From assembly GCF_029867415.1 (NCBI RefSeq), contig NC_081185.1, positions 36,464,766-36,528,765 on the forward strand: 64,000 nucleotides of DNA, written 5' to 3'. Below, in pieces: positions 1 to 14,170 of this stretch; within the stretch, counting starts at the first letter, position 1; every line of letters starts with the position of its first letter. The notes beneath the pieces are model-generated. The model saw only the letters and a program-made list of their open reading frames with translations, made no database searches and was not told the origin of the DNA. This stretch comes from Vicia villosa. Its lineage: Eukaryota > Streptophyta > Magnoliopsida > Fabales > Fabaceae. The position numbers and the translations under genes are program-made.

Positions 1-329
1 ATGATAATCAGACAAGTCCCCCCTTACCTTAGACAATTTTCTTGATTCTTGGTCTCTCCCTCTACCGTTCTCCTTCACGTTCCTCGTTCTTCAGACTTCT
101 GTTCTTTCACGTTCTTTCTTTGCTTTTCCCAAACCAAATGTTTTATGAAAACAAATAATAAAATTAGTAAAAAGGATTATTAAATCACCCCTCCTTCTTT
201 TACTATTTCCTCATATGGCCCAAATGCCAAAACCATTATTTATTCATTATTTTCACAAAATCCTTAATAATTCTAATTATTAATTCAATATTCCGATTAA
301 ATTAATATTAAAATTATACGGGCGTTACA
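1..329. repeat. LTR fragment, 3' end (same family as the 33825-35953 solo LTR)
   Basis: AT-rich sequence ending in ACGGGCGTTACA at 329, closely resembling the end of the solo LTR at 35953 (GGGGCGTTACA) and sharing its pyrimidine-rich stretch followed by an A/T-rich tail. No coding potential. The left edge is cut by the window. Probably a Ty3/gypsy LTR; family assignment is inference. Confidence 0.45.
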
Positions 330-804
330 GTTGTGGTGAATGTTATTGTGTTGATTGGTAAAATGATCATTTGGTGATTTGTGTGTTAAGTTGAGTAAGA
401 TGCTTATGACGTGTATGTTGAGTGATAATGTGACTTTGATGAATACTTGAATGATGATGCCATTTTGACTAGCCGGGGTTGTTGACTTTTGTGAAGTTGA
501 GTATCATGCATTCATAGCAAAATTGTAGGACGAAAGTATAGTGATGTTGTAGGACCTTGGTATGTTAAATGAAGTTCATGTCATTCTATAGATGTAAGTT
601 GTGAATTCCGCTGCGAGATAATTTGTTTTGTGTTGCTATGTTAAATGAAGTTCAGTTTTAAATAAATGTTGAGAACTCGTGTTACGGAGTAGGACTATTG
701 ATTGTGAAGTTTATAAGATGATGTGACACCCTTATTGGTGATTTGTATTTGATGTAATTCATATTATCTTACGAATATTCTTTGTGGGTTAGAAGGGTGT
801 TACA
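330..804 (-). repeat. LTR fragment in inverted orientation, same family
   Basis: Read on the minus strand from 804 it begins TGTAACACCCTTCTAACCC and contains GCAGCGGAATTCACAA, matching the start of the 33825 LTR (TCTAACACCCC, and GCAGCGGATTCACAA further in). It abuts the LTR end at 329, so the two fragments are inverted relative to each other. No genes. Confidence 0.4.
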
Positions 805-2900
<2,096 letters not shown>

Positions 2901-3108
2901 GATAGTATCTGATATATTGGAACTAGGGAGAGTTACCTAGAAAAGTTCATAATCAGGATATCTGATCTTTACCAACTCTTTAACTCAGGGGGGGTATCTC
3001 TACAAAGGATAAGCACCCCTTATCTTTTCGTTTCTGATACTTGTATGATTATGTGCAAAATTGTGTCATCAAAATACATAGTTTTGTCATCATCAAAAAG
3101 GGGAAGAT
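2901..3108 (+). mobile_element. 3' untranslated tail of a Sirevirus-like copia element with polypurine tract
   Basis: Non-coding sequence leads into CATCATCAAAAAGGGGAAGAT (from about 3089), the typical polypurine tract placed immediately before a 3' LTR, and abuts the LTR at 3109. Confidence 0.5.
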
Positions 3109-4356
3109 TGTTAGAACAAGATTTGGTTCTGCAATATGTCTTTGAGTTTTGATGATAACAAATGTGTATGAGCAATTTTGTTATACTAACGTTTATTATT
3201 GTTGAGTACTTAACAAACAGGTTTGATTCTGATTAGAAGGCGTGGCCAAAACATCAAAAGCCATCAGGTTATATTTCCGCACTACAAGGTTCTACTGAAC
3301 AGTAGTAATAACTTCAGAAGCATAAGCATATGAAGTAATCACTTTGATAGAAGTTCTGAAGACTAAGTGCTGAAACACTCTGAAGACGTTGAAGACTTAA
3401 AGATATGAAGAATCAAGTTTCTGAAGACAAAAGGATTCTGAAGACCAAGTGTTGAAGACTCTGAAGACGCGGTTTTTAAGACTCTGAAGACTTGAAGTTC
3501 TGAAGAATTCAAAGATCTTTCTTTTTCTTCCAACTCATGCTGAGAGTCTCTGAAGTTCAAGAAGAAAAAGTTAACGTTATACTATAGTACATAGTATAAG
3601 GTACAGACGAATGTTTCGCTCCATTTCAAGAAAAAGGATGGACGTTGCGTACTATCTTGTCTCCCACTACAAGCAAGCCACCAACATTCAATAAGATTTA
3701 GTATGTGCCCTCCAAGAGTTATATTTTTCATTGGCTATAAAAAGGGCTTGAAGACTCAAAGAAGAAGTTGAACCTTAACGAACAAACTCACTCTGTATAG
3801 ATTGTTAATAGCTTCATTTTTCTTTTAGTCTTAGATTTGAAAAAGAAAGTTTACATCCTGCTTGTGTAGAAGCATTTATACTATAAACAAATCGTGATCA
3901 AAGTTTGTTTGATCGTTCGTTGAAAGACCGAATGAAGCTCAATTGTCTCAAGAAGTCTAGGACTAGAGAGTCTTAAAGGTTGTTAGTCACAAGGGTTGCC
4001 TGTGTAGGTTGTTAGTCACAGGGGTTGCCTGTGCAAGTCGTTAGTAACAGGTGTTGTCTGTGCAAACGTTAGACACTGGCTATTGCCCGTGCAATTTTAA
4101 TCGGTTCGGTTATAGTGGATTAAGTTCTCGGTTGAGAGAGGCAAAATCACCTCAGAAGGGTGGACTGGACTAGCTTGAAGGTTTCTCAAGTGAACAAGTA
4201 TAAAAATAACCTGTTCTTTCCTTTCTGCATCTTTAGTTATTATCAATAGCAAAGAACTTGTTATTTCAAGGAAAGGGGAAATGTTTTTATAAAAACCTTT
4301 GTGTTTTAAAAACCCTATTCAAACCCCCCCCCTTTCTAGTATTTTTTGCACCTTCA
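3109..4356 (+). repeat. Sirevirus-like LTR (about 1.25 kb)
   Basis: Starts TGTTAGAACAAGATTTGG directly after a polypurine tract and ends ...CACCTTCA. A TATA-like box GGCTATAAAAAGGGC lies at about 3733-3747, suggesting the U3/R promoter. The C-rich run near 4325-4333 and the layout before the 3' end resemble the Sirevirus LTR at 14171-15036. No internal region follows, so it is a 3' LTR of a truncated element. Confidence 0.6.
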
Positions 4357-4369
4357 TTTAGAAGATTAA

Positions 4370-6110
4370 TCCATGCATGATTGATTTAACATTCCTAGAT
4401 CAGTTCTTTGAAAAGAAGTTTTCTTTAAAAAGTGGTTTTTTTTAAATATCTACCAGTTGATTTGATGAGGATATAAAAACAATTACACAATCCCCTTTCT
4501 TGATATTATCCCTAATAAAATGGTGCCTAATCTCAATGTGTTTAGTTCGAGAATGAGGTATCAAATTTTTCATTAGATTTATGGCATTAGTGTTCTCTCA
4601 TTTTATCGGTCCAGTTTCCAGATTAACTCCAAAATTACTTAACTGTTATTTCGTCCAAATAAATTGAACACAACAACTACCTACAATAACGTATTCTTCT
4701 TCGGTTGTGGAATAAAGTAATACTTGCTTGCTTCTTTCTATGCCAAAAGACGAGTGAGTTTCCAATAAAATGACACGTGTATCGGGTACTTTTCCTATCC
4801 AATTTGCACCTAAAAATATTGAAGTTACATTACCTAAATAAAGTACAATTCATATCTTTGGGGCATTATAAACCTATACATGGTGTGCTAGTGAGATACA
4901 TCATGATGCATTTGATTGCAATAAGGTGTGATTCTTTGGGGTTTTCTTGAAACTATGCACACAATTAACAGTAAACATAATATCAGAAGGAAATGAAGTA
5001 AGATAAAAGACAAAGCCTATCATGCCTCGAGATTTTCTCTTGTCTATCGATTTTCTTTCTTTGTCCTTGTCTAAACACGATAACATGCTTATTGGGCTTG
5101 AGATTGGCTTTGCTTTATCCATTTCAAATCATTTTAGCAACTAGTTGCACTATTTTGCTTTATTGATGAAGGTTCCTTCCTTTGATTGATGAATTTGCAA
5201 TCCAAGAAAGTACCACATCTCATCATAAACAATTTGAATTCACTCTACAAGATATTAGAAAATTCCTTGCACAAATATTATTTATTAGCACCGAAAATGA
5301 TATCATCGACATAAATTTACACAAGTCAAATGTTATGCTTAATTTTCTTAATAAAGATGGTTGTATCAACATTCCCTATTTTAAAATTGTTTTCAAGATG
5401 AAACTTGTTCAACTAATCGTACCAAGCCCAATGGGCTTGTTTCAAACCATATAGAGTCTTTTTAGCTTGAAAACATGACTAGGAATAGAAGAATTTAAAA
5501 CCAGGTAGTTTGATCAACATACACTTCCTCTCGGATGTAAATGTTCAAGAACACGTTCTTTACATCTATTGTAAGAGTTTAAATCCAAAATGGCTGAGAA
5601 GGATAAAAGCATTCATATGGCCTATAATCTAGCTATAGGAGTATAGGTTTCACCGAAATGTATAGCTTCTTATTGATAGTAACATTTTGCAATGAGTCTC
5701 ACTTTTTTTTTAATAATTCGATTTTCATCAAGCTTGTTGCGAAATACCCTTTTGGCTAAATTAGGTGAAGATTTTGGAATAAGTTTCAAAATATTGTTTC
5801 TCGGAATTGATAACTCTTATTTCATAGAAAGATATCAATGTTCCTCATTGAGAGCTTCATTGACGTTCTTTGGCTCAATTTAGGAAACTAAAGCCATACG
5901 GTTACATATCTGGTTAAAGTAGTGTCGAGTTGTGACTCTCTTAGAAATATCTCCAATGAAATTATAGATTGCATGATTTCTTGTGATCTTCCATTCTCAG
6001 GGATGATCTTGATGATGAATGTTTGAATCTTCACGTTTATGATCTTCTAATTTATTCTAATCATTATCTTGTCTTGGGGAAGAATATGGGCTCAAATAAT
6101 CTACAAAATA
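4370..6110 (-). pseudogene. Heavily decayed copia pol (RT and RNase H)
   Basis: Translating the minus strand in shifting frames recovers Ty1/copia pol motifs in the expected order. Near 5900-5700 there is the segment before the RT core (an FRNKLDEN-like stretch). Near 5580-5520 a DVKNVFLN stretch followed by REEVYVDQ corresponds to the RT block that contains the first catalytic Asp. Near 5450-5420 a KxLYGLKQA-like stretch followed by AWY is present. Near 4560-4440 KHIEIRHHFIRDNIKKG marks the RNase H C-terminus. Many stops and frameshifts interrupt it, so it cannot be functional. It lies opposite in strand to the LTR at 3109-4356 and belongs to a different element. Confidence 0.65.
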
Positions 6111-7172
6111 GGTGATAGACCTTTCCTAAAAAGAGAAAACAAGATTGTTTACTTTTTGAAAATCAGAGTTCGATAAAAATCAGTCAATATAGTAGAATTT
6201 GGTACAAAATATGTGTCTTTGGATCGATCATAATATACACTTAATTAGAAACAAAATGGGTGATGGATGAATAGACTAAATTAGTCAAGGGTGTGTAAAT
6301 AAAACTTTTCAATTGAAAATTAAATCTAATATTACAGTTTTCAAGCTTAATCAAAAGTAAGACTATTTAGGATCTCAATCTAACACAGACCTAAATGTTA
6401 TACACAAATCTCTACTAATGCAGTAAAGTATAACATCTTGATTCTAAGAAAACATTAAACCTAAACATACAATTCTAAGCAAAATATAAAAAGAGAGAGA
6501 AGGAAATATAGTACGCCGAATTTATAGTGGTTTGGCTCATTTTCCTTGCATGTGCCTACTCCATTCTTTAATGGTTTTCATTGAAATTTTTGTATTCTTC
6601 CATTATAGTTTTGACAATATTTCACTGAATCTTTTAATGTAATCACAGTTCAAGATAATGCTAAAAATAAACAATATCATATCTAAATCCTATTTGACTG
6701 TATACAACTTCTAATACTGGATTACACGAAATATTTACTCGATCTCGACTTCTATCTTTCATATTCAAGAATTCGGATCCAAGTGTTTGTTCTGCAGCGA
6801 CTGTTACTCAATCCTAATGGTTCCTTCTCTAAGCCTTAAACAGTTCGAAGATGAAAAAAATATAGCTTTGTTTGTAATATCTTCCATACAACTCCACTAA
6901 AGCAATCTTGGAGAAAAGAACCTCCTTATTTTTCACATATGGATTGTCAATATCAGCCACAACCTCACAAAGATTCTAATATGAAATCTTAAAAACTTCA
7001 TTACAAAACGTTAATCGCAAAACAATTCTCCTTACACATATCACACACCGTAGGTTTAAAATCTAATCTAAGCAACAATAGAAGAAGCTAATAGTTGAAG
7101 ATGAAGATATATTCAGTTGCAAACTCAAAAATACACTCAAAATAATTTTTGAAAGTCTGAGAAAAAAATGAT
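6111..7172. other. Non-coding flank split by the Ogre insertion
   Basis: AT-rich, no supportable gene. It was continuous with 13761-14170 before the Ogre element inserted at the GTGTG duplication. It is probably part of another degenerate retrotransposon (perhaps the leader or LTR of the minus-strand copia relic to the left), but I see no clear termini. Confidence 0.3.
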
Positions 7173-7177
7173 GTGTG

Positions 7178-8245
7178 TAGCGGTGAAATTTGTGAGACTA
7201 AAGCCATTGAATTGACTTAGCTCGTATGTTTTAAACAGAGTCGCCACCGCGCTTTATCGTTTCCAAGGGAAATGGGAGAAAGAGTGAATAAAACCCACAG
7301 AAGCTTTTAAAATTAAAACTAAAAAAATAAATAGAGATTTGGGTAAGGGGGTTTGTTATGCAAGGGGAAGGTTTTAAGCACCCCTCACATCTATGGTACT
7401 CCATAGGAACTCTTTGAAAATATTATTATTATTGTTGTTATTATTATAAAATGTCTTTGTATGTTTTTTTTAAATAAAGTGGGGGGATGAGAAAAGAAGG
7501 TTTTTAAAAGTGAGCTCGATAAGATATCGCATCTTAGGCCTACATACCCTTGTAAGTGCAACAGGGAAGTCAGAGTTTTTGTAGTTCCTCTTAAAAGGAA
7601 AAATAAAGAGCCAAGTGGCAAAATCCTTTTGGGTGTTGAGCTTTAACAATATTCAATGGGTTTTAAAAATGTTAGGCTTTAACATTATTTAACAAGTTTT
7701 AATAAAAGAGCCAAGCTTTAACAATACGGGGCTAGAGTTTAAAAGAAGTTGGTTAAGCTTTAAGAATACAAAACCAAGGGTTGATTTAAAAAGGTTGAGC
7801 TTTAACAATACAAAATCATTTTCAAAACAAGTGGGGTGCAAAGTTTTAACAATACTAAGCACAAAGATAAAGAGTTTGGAAGAGAGATTGAGTACCTTTA
7901 CAATTTTAGTCAATACCATTCCAATTCCTTTGGATATTTAGTAACAACTCAAGAAATCAATAAATGATGAATATATCAAGTGATTTGTGTGATAATATGT
8001 GTACCATGGATGTAAAAAAGTGAGTATAATAAAGATATCAATGTAGAATACTCAAGTATAAGAGATGATGGATAAAAGGATGTCATACCTCAAGATCATT
8101 TCATGTATGTATGAATTTTTTGTGATGAATGACGGATAACATCTTATGTATGTGGGTTAGTAAACAATGTATGTATATATATATAATGATAATACTATAA
8201 ACAAGGTATAAATGTACATATGAAGGGACAAGGTTTATCGAGGGA
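7178..8245 (-). repeat. Truncated 3' LTR of the Ogre element
   Basis: Aligns colinearly with 10639-11675 (for example GGTGAAATTTGTGAGACTAA near 7182 and near 10643, and AAGGGAAGGTTTTAAGCA-like blocks), with small indels and substitutions. Homology fades near 8245, just before a short repeat of CGAGGGACAATCGAGGGTCAT (8236-8281). Confidence 0.75.
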
Positions 8246-8407
8246 CAATCGAGGGTCATCGAGGGACAATCGAGGGTCATCAAAGTACCAATTTTCTCAA
8301 TAGTTTACAAAGGGCAAAGGGACGTCCAAGATACAAAATACTTTCAAGAGTTAAAAGATAGAAATAATAAAGAAAGCTAGTAAGATCCTATAGTAATCAT
8401 AAGAGCT

Positions 8408-9956
8408 CAATGTGAAGTATCCATGTCATCTTGAGTCTTCTTCTTCAGCTTAACCTTTTCTAGTTTCTCAATGATACTCTTCCATGCATTTTCTTCAGGA
8501 GAGGGTACTTATTCTTGCTTCCTTTTCTTTTATTTTGCATACTTAGCAATGGTAGCATCCTTTTCCATAAGCCATCTATCTTGGAGGAAAATTAAGTCTT
8601 CTTTCTCTTTCATTTGCTCATCAAAGATATCTTTCATTATACCTTTCTCACATTCTGAGTACTCAAACTTTTTCTTCCAATGGTCACTTGATTTCTTCAT
8701 CTCCTTCAAACCTAATTGGAGATATTCCATTGTTGGAGGAGAAAAAATAGGTGCAACAGGCTTTTCAATAGGGGGTGGAGATGTCTTAGGGAGATAAGGC
8801 ATCATGAGTTCAGCAGCTCTCGAACTAATCCATTCCATAAAAGGTTCAAGTGAGAGATCCCCTTTGGTCTTCCAATCTTTAATTTCTCTTCTATGAATTG
8901 GATTCCAAGCATTACAATCCTTTCTCTAAACTATTTGTTTGCAATTCCCTCCTCGAGGAAAAATCCATCCAATAAGATATTCCTTGGTCTTTTGTCCATA
9001 GGTAACCCAAATTGACGACGAGCTAACACAGGGTTATAACTGATTCCTCTTTTTGTACCAAGAAGGGGCACATTAGGGAAATCACCACAACTATCCAAAG
9101 TCTTCATCCTACAAAAGTAGTTGTTGGTCCAATCAATATCAGTGTTGGTGAGAGTCATAATCTTTTGTGACCATCTTTGTCCTTCTTGGAGGTTCCAAAA
9201 ATCACTGGTATTTGGAAAATGAGAGATGTACCACTTGTATAGCAAAGGAGTACAGTAAGTAATCATTCTCTTTCCATAGGAATTCCTCAAATGGGTGAAG
9301 TAGTAAGTGTCCCCTAGCAAGGTAGGAATAGGGTTTCCTTTCATAAAGATCTTGCTGGCATTCATATCAACAAAGTTGTCAATATTTGGGAACAAGAACA
9401 ATCCATATACAAGAAAGGAAAAGACAGCTTCAAAGTCATCTTCCTTTCTTTCTTGTGACGAGGAGATAGCTTTCTCTATTAAAAACAGAGCAGGTAGTCC
9501 AACTAATCCTCCTTTGGTAACCATATTCTTCTCAATCTCATCCTTCTTTAAGTGGGTAAACTTTGCAATGTCATGAGACTTGGGATCTTCTTCTAACCCA
9601 GTAAAGGGAATCCTTCCAGTAATGGGCAACCCTGTGATACTTGAATATTCTTCCAATGTTGGCAATAGTTGATAATCAGGAAAGGTGAAACAATGATACA
9701 AGGGATCATATAATTGGATAAATGTAGAGAGAATTCCTTCCTTCATATTTGTTTTGAGGAGATACAATATCCTTCCATACTTGTTACAGAACTTATCTTG
9801 ATCAACAATCAAGGATCCTAGCTTTCTCAACTCTTCTACCTTTAAACTCTTGAAAGTATACTTCTTGGTCTTTCTTCTTTCAAGTTCCATTCTTATAATG
9901 TTTACAAAAATGGTTTCTTTTAATTCCTTGAATGATGTTTTGGTTTTAAAATGCAT
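8408..9956 (-). pseudogene. Ogre ORF1 protein (legume plant-mobile/DUF7745-like), broken
   Basis: A 341-codon open frame runs from ATG at 9956 to TAG at 8931-8933. The same protein resumes in another frame with SLEPFMEWISSRA and a charged, probably coiled-coil C-terminus. Two further stops follow in the last 120 bp, ending near 8408. The N-terminal part has the alternating YxxLLxLL/FTFPDYQLLPTLEEY and ITGLPI pattern I associate with the domain carried in ORF1 of legume Ogre elements, upstream of gag; its biochemical role is unknown. The position between PBS and the deletion breakpoint is correct for Ogre ORF1. At least one frameshift and three stops mean no intact product, although the first 341 codons are open. 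Assignment to a Pfam DUF is from memory. Confidence 0.7.
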
Positions 9957-10611
9957 GGATGCATGAATGCAAACATAGTAAAAACATGGGGTTCAAGGGT
10001 TCAACGTCACAAGCATGGAGCCAAAGGTCTACCCATCCCAAAGGTGTGTATTATGGTTATTTTGTACCTTTAGAACAAGGTTCTAAAAAGTTTCCAGACT
10101 TAAACAGTTCAACTTGGAAATTATAAAAGTAGCAATTAACTCGCTTATTTGAATAATATTCCAAGAGATCCTCATCTGAGTGTAGTATCATGTAACAACC
10201 ATTCTAGAATTGAATCCAAATACAGTTTCCATACTACGTCCTAATGGCCAAGATTGGTTAAGGTGTTTCTAGGTCCCCAGCTTCTACAACCAAGTTGAAC
10301 GTAATGATGTTTTTCCAATTAACTTGGTCAACAACGATTACTTTCAAAGTGGTCTCCACTGAGTGATGGATCTCAAATTGACTTCTTTGAGATTACTCGC
10401 TCGAGATCAAAATGACTATACTATATCCTATCATAAGTGAACTCAAACCCAAGTTAGGATTTATCTCACCACAAGGGGGAATCAAGCCTTTTCCCAGTAC
10501 AACCTAGAAAACATAACAAGTATTCACATAGGAAGTTTATAATAACAGTATATACATCAATAACAATAATATAAACAAAGATAGGGTCAAACCTTCTTAG
10601 GAACAATGAAT

Positions 10612-10631
10612 GTCCCCAGCAGAGTCGCCAC
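10612..10631 (-). promoter_or_regulatory. Primer-binding site of the Ogre element
   Basis: On the minus strand GTGGCGACTCTGCTGGGGAC lies 7 bases after the end of the 5' LTR. This is the form of PBS I associate with Ogre elements, complementary to the 3' end of a host tRNA (reported as tRNA-Arg; not checked here). Confidence 0.65.
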
Positions 10632-10638
10632 TTTTCTA

Positions 10639-13600
10639 TAGGGGTGAAATTTGTGAGACTAAAGCCATTAAATTGACTTAGCTCATATGTTTTAAACAGA
10701 GTCGTCACCATGCTTTATTGTTTCCAAAGGAAATGGGAGAAAGAGAGAATAAAACCCAGAGAAGTTTTTAAAATCAAAACTAATAAAATAAACAGATATT
10801 TGGGTAAGGGGGTTTGTTATGCAAGGGGAAGGTTTTAAGCACCCCTCACATCTATGGTACTCCATAGGAACCTCTTTGAAAATATTATTATTATTATTGT
10901 TGTTATTATTATAAAATTCCTTTGTGTGTTTTAGTTTAAATATAGTGGGGGGATGAGAAAATAAGGTTTTTAAAAGTGAGCTCGATAAGATATCGCATCT
11001 TAGGCCTACATACCCCTTTAAGTGCAATAGGGAAGTTAGAGCTTTTGTAGTTCCTCTTAAAAGGAAAAATAAAGAGCCAAGTGGAAAAATATTTTTGGGT
11101 GTTGAGCTTTAACAATATTCAACGGGTTTTTAAAATGTTAAGCTTTAACAATACTTAACAAGTTTTAATAAAAGAACCAAGCTTTTACAATACAAGGCTA
11201 GAGTTTAAAAGAAGTTGGTTGAGCTTTAACAATACAAAACCAAGGGTTGATTTAAAAATATTGAGATTTAAAAATACAAAACCATTTTCAAAATAAGTGG
11301 GGTGCAAAGCTTTAACAATACTAAGCACAAAGATAAAGAGTTTGGAAGAGAGATTGAGTACCTTGACAATTTTAGTCAATACCATTCCCATTCCTTTGGA
11401 TATTTCAACAACAACTTAAGCAATCAATCATGGATGCGTAAAGTGTTTGTGTGTGTATGATAACATGTGTCACAAAAGTAAACAAGTGAGTATAACAAAG
11501 AGATCAATGTAAACTCAAATGATAATGGATAAAGGATGTTTGTACCTTTAGGATCATTTCGTGTATGAATGAATATGATAGCTGATGGATGGATAAATAT
11601 CTCATGCATATGGTTAGTAAACAAAGTATATATACAATGATAATACCATAAAATAATGTACAAGGGTACAAGGATAAAAATCAACAAGTATATGTACAAA
11701 GACAAAGAAAGAGATCAAAGCAACAAGTTGTATCAACATGGTGAAGTAAAAAGTTGTATCAACAAGTATATGTACAAAGACAAAGAAAGAGATCAAATAT
11801 TCAAATTAGGGTTTTCAAATATTAGGGATTTTAGAACCAGACCTAAACCTAATTTATTTTAAAATGATTTAAATACCAAACTCTAAAGGAGAGTGGTTTT
11901 AACTGTACATGGTATCATTCAAGAGATTTTCACCTAACCTTAAATAAATTCACACAAAAATAACAAGAGTTTACTTGGTATGATTCAATGAATTGGATAG
12001 CTTTTATATGTTGTATAGAAGGTATCTGGATTGGTAGTTTGGACAATGTGTGAACAAAATGAAAGTTTGATGGTTAAGGTTCAAGAATGCTCATTAATTG
12101 AGGTTTAATGGTGATGTATGGTTTGGGGTGATTTTGAGGGTTGTGATTATGATGAACAGCTTCTAAATGATGTATAGAAGCTACCTCAAAGGTTGTTTGA
12201 CACTCAAAAACTCTAGAACTTGAAATGGCTCAAAAAGTGCAAATGGCTAAAAATGAGAATCTCAAGTGAGGGGAGAGGCAATGCTCTCCTTTTATAGGCC
12301 AAAATTAGGGTTTGTGGGTGAAAGAATCACAGAATTTGGAGTTCACATATGAGTTATGTTACTTTGCTTCATGGTGAAGTTATTTTGCAAACATGGTTCC
12401 AATGCAAAGTACAAGCAAGCTTGGTCTAGACTTTACGTTGAGTGTATGCAGAAAGAACAAGTTGGGAGCTCATGGAGAGTGGAATTTATGATTAAAGCTT
12501 CTTTATGAAAATGGAAGTCACCACTTTTGGACATAAATGGAATGAATAATTGGACATAGCTTAGAACACTTGGATTATAGCTCAAAAGCAAGTGTAATCT
12601 TCTGATTATGGTGCTCCAAACAAGTTATAGGACCTATAATGCTTTGATTCTTGCAGATTTGGATAAGCTTGAAACTTTGTTCTTCATTTCCATGGCTTGA
12701 ATTCAAGTGTTATGGTGCCCTATTCACAAATTCATAACTCATGGCTCAAGTGTTAAAATTTCATGCTAATGGTCTCTTTGGAAAGCCCTTGCTACATACT
12801 TCAATCCAGTTGATGGAAGTTTTCTCAAAATCATTTTGGGTCTTTGTGAAAAATGGCCACAAATTTGGAAAAAAAAATCTAGGTTAAAACATTTAGAAAA
12901 TTTCTAAGTCTTTTGTTGGAAATTTCATGATCCCATAACTCTCAAATGATTCATTTTTTGGGAAAATTTTATATTTGAAAAAGTTATTCATTGGATCAAG
13001 ATCTACAACTTTAATGTTGGAAGTTGTTTCAGTTGCATACTTGAAATTTGAAGTTATTTTCCCGTGAAGTTATGACTAAAACACTTCAAAATACTTAGAA
13101 TTTTTCTAAGTCTTGAAATTTTCCAACTTTGACTTTTGTTGACTTTTTGATTCTTGATTGATTTTCTTGATTTTATTTGATCAAATGACTTGAATAGTCA
13201 TATGTTGATGATTTTGATCTTCAAAAGTCCATAGTTGACCAAATTTCTCAAAAGTCAAAGGTTGACCTGCACAACTGACTTTTCCAAATGAACTACAATC
13301 TTGTGGATTTCAATAGAATCAAGCTCTTCTCTTCAAATGGATAATGTGAGTGGATTATAATGTTGAACTGAAGATCCTTGAATCATAGTTTGATCCATGG
13401 AGCCATGTCCTAATTAAAAGTCAACTCCCTAGATGAATTTTGTCAAAACCCTAATTTGTGCACCAGATGAATATGGAAGTTGTTGATTTTAAAGGGAGAC
13501 ATTCTTGGACTTTGATTTTCATGGGTTTAATCATTTGATCATATGAGAATGCTTTAACTCCTTTGTGGGTTTCAAAACCCTAATTTTCTTAGTCTCCTTG

Positions 13601-13755
13601 TGACTAGTCTCCTGTCTTGGAACACAAGCAACAAGCAATAGTATTTTTGGTATTTTAGTTAGCAAATAACATATGCATGATGATAATGATAATGATGATG
13701 ATCCTACTATTTAAAATGGGGTGCGATTTTGGTGGTCAAAAATTGGGGTACAACA
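10639..13755 (-). repeat. 5' LTR of the Ogre element (3,117 bp)
   Basis: Runs from TGTTGTACCCC (minus, 13755) to ...CACCCCTA at 10639. The 3' third is duplicated at 7178-8245. Non-coding; a TATA box is present (see 12288). Several short reading frames inside it are not genes. Confidence 0.75.
12288..12296 (-). promoter_or_regulatory. TATA box of the Ogre LTR
   Basis: TATAAAAGG on the minus strand, in GGCCTATAAAAGGAGAGC, about 1.46 kb into the LTR and in element orientation. It is the best candidate for the U3 promoter. Confidence 0.5.
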
Positions 13756-13760
13756 GTGTG

Positions 13761-14170
13761 TTATAAATCAAATAATGTTTTTAGACTAATTTGGAAGAAT
13801 CATCTATATATGTGTTGGAGATAAGGCACAAAAATAAGAGAAAATACATATTTTCTCCGAGTAAAGAGAAAATGATGAGTCTGATCAAGAGAGAGAATAA
13901 TTTCAGTTAAGCATCAAGAACCAAGAACAATACTCATATGATTTGAATCAAACTTTTTATGATTCGAGTCATGTGATTTAAAATATGTCAAATCATGGTT
14001 CAAATCAAGATTATAAAACCAAAATCCAAAATTTTCAACCAAATTTTGATTCTAGTCATGCCTTTTCATGATACGATCACAGTACTCTCTATGATTCGAG
14101 TCATGTTTTATCCTGATTTAAATTAAACTCACGGAAGAAAAATCATATTTTTTAGAACCAAATTTGAAGG
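13761..14170. other. Non-coding sequence, continuation of 6111-7172
   Basis: No gene. Contains repeated ATGATTCGAGTCATG-like palindromic words (about 13970, 14090), as seen in some plant LTRs. It ends where the Sirevirus-like LTR begins at 14171. Confidence 0.3.

Larger units (their letters stand above)
7178..13755 (-). mobile_element. Internally deleted Ogre-type Ty3/gypsy retrotransposon
   Basis: The minus strand starts TGTTGTACCCCAATTTTTGACC at 13755, the typical Ogre LTR start, and ends at 7178. Five-base target-site duplications GTGTG flank it exactly (7173-7177 and 13756-13760). In element order it has a 3,117-bp 5' LTR, a PBS at 10631-10612, a broken ORF1 (9956-8408) and then directly a 3' LTR lacking its first two thirds. 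gag, protease, RT, RNase H and integrase are absent. A single deletion from just beyond ORF1 into the 3' LTR would explain the structure. Ogre elements are usually well above 15 kb; this copy is 6.6 kb. Confidence 0.8.

Noticed and set aside
9307..9576. Plus-strand 89-codon frame inside ORF1
   Set aside because: Antisense shadow of the Ogre ORF1 coding frame.
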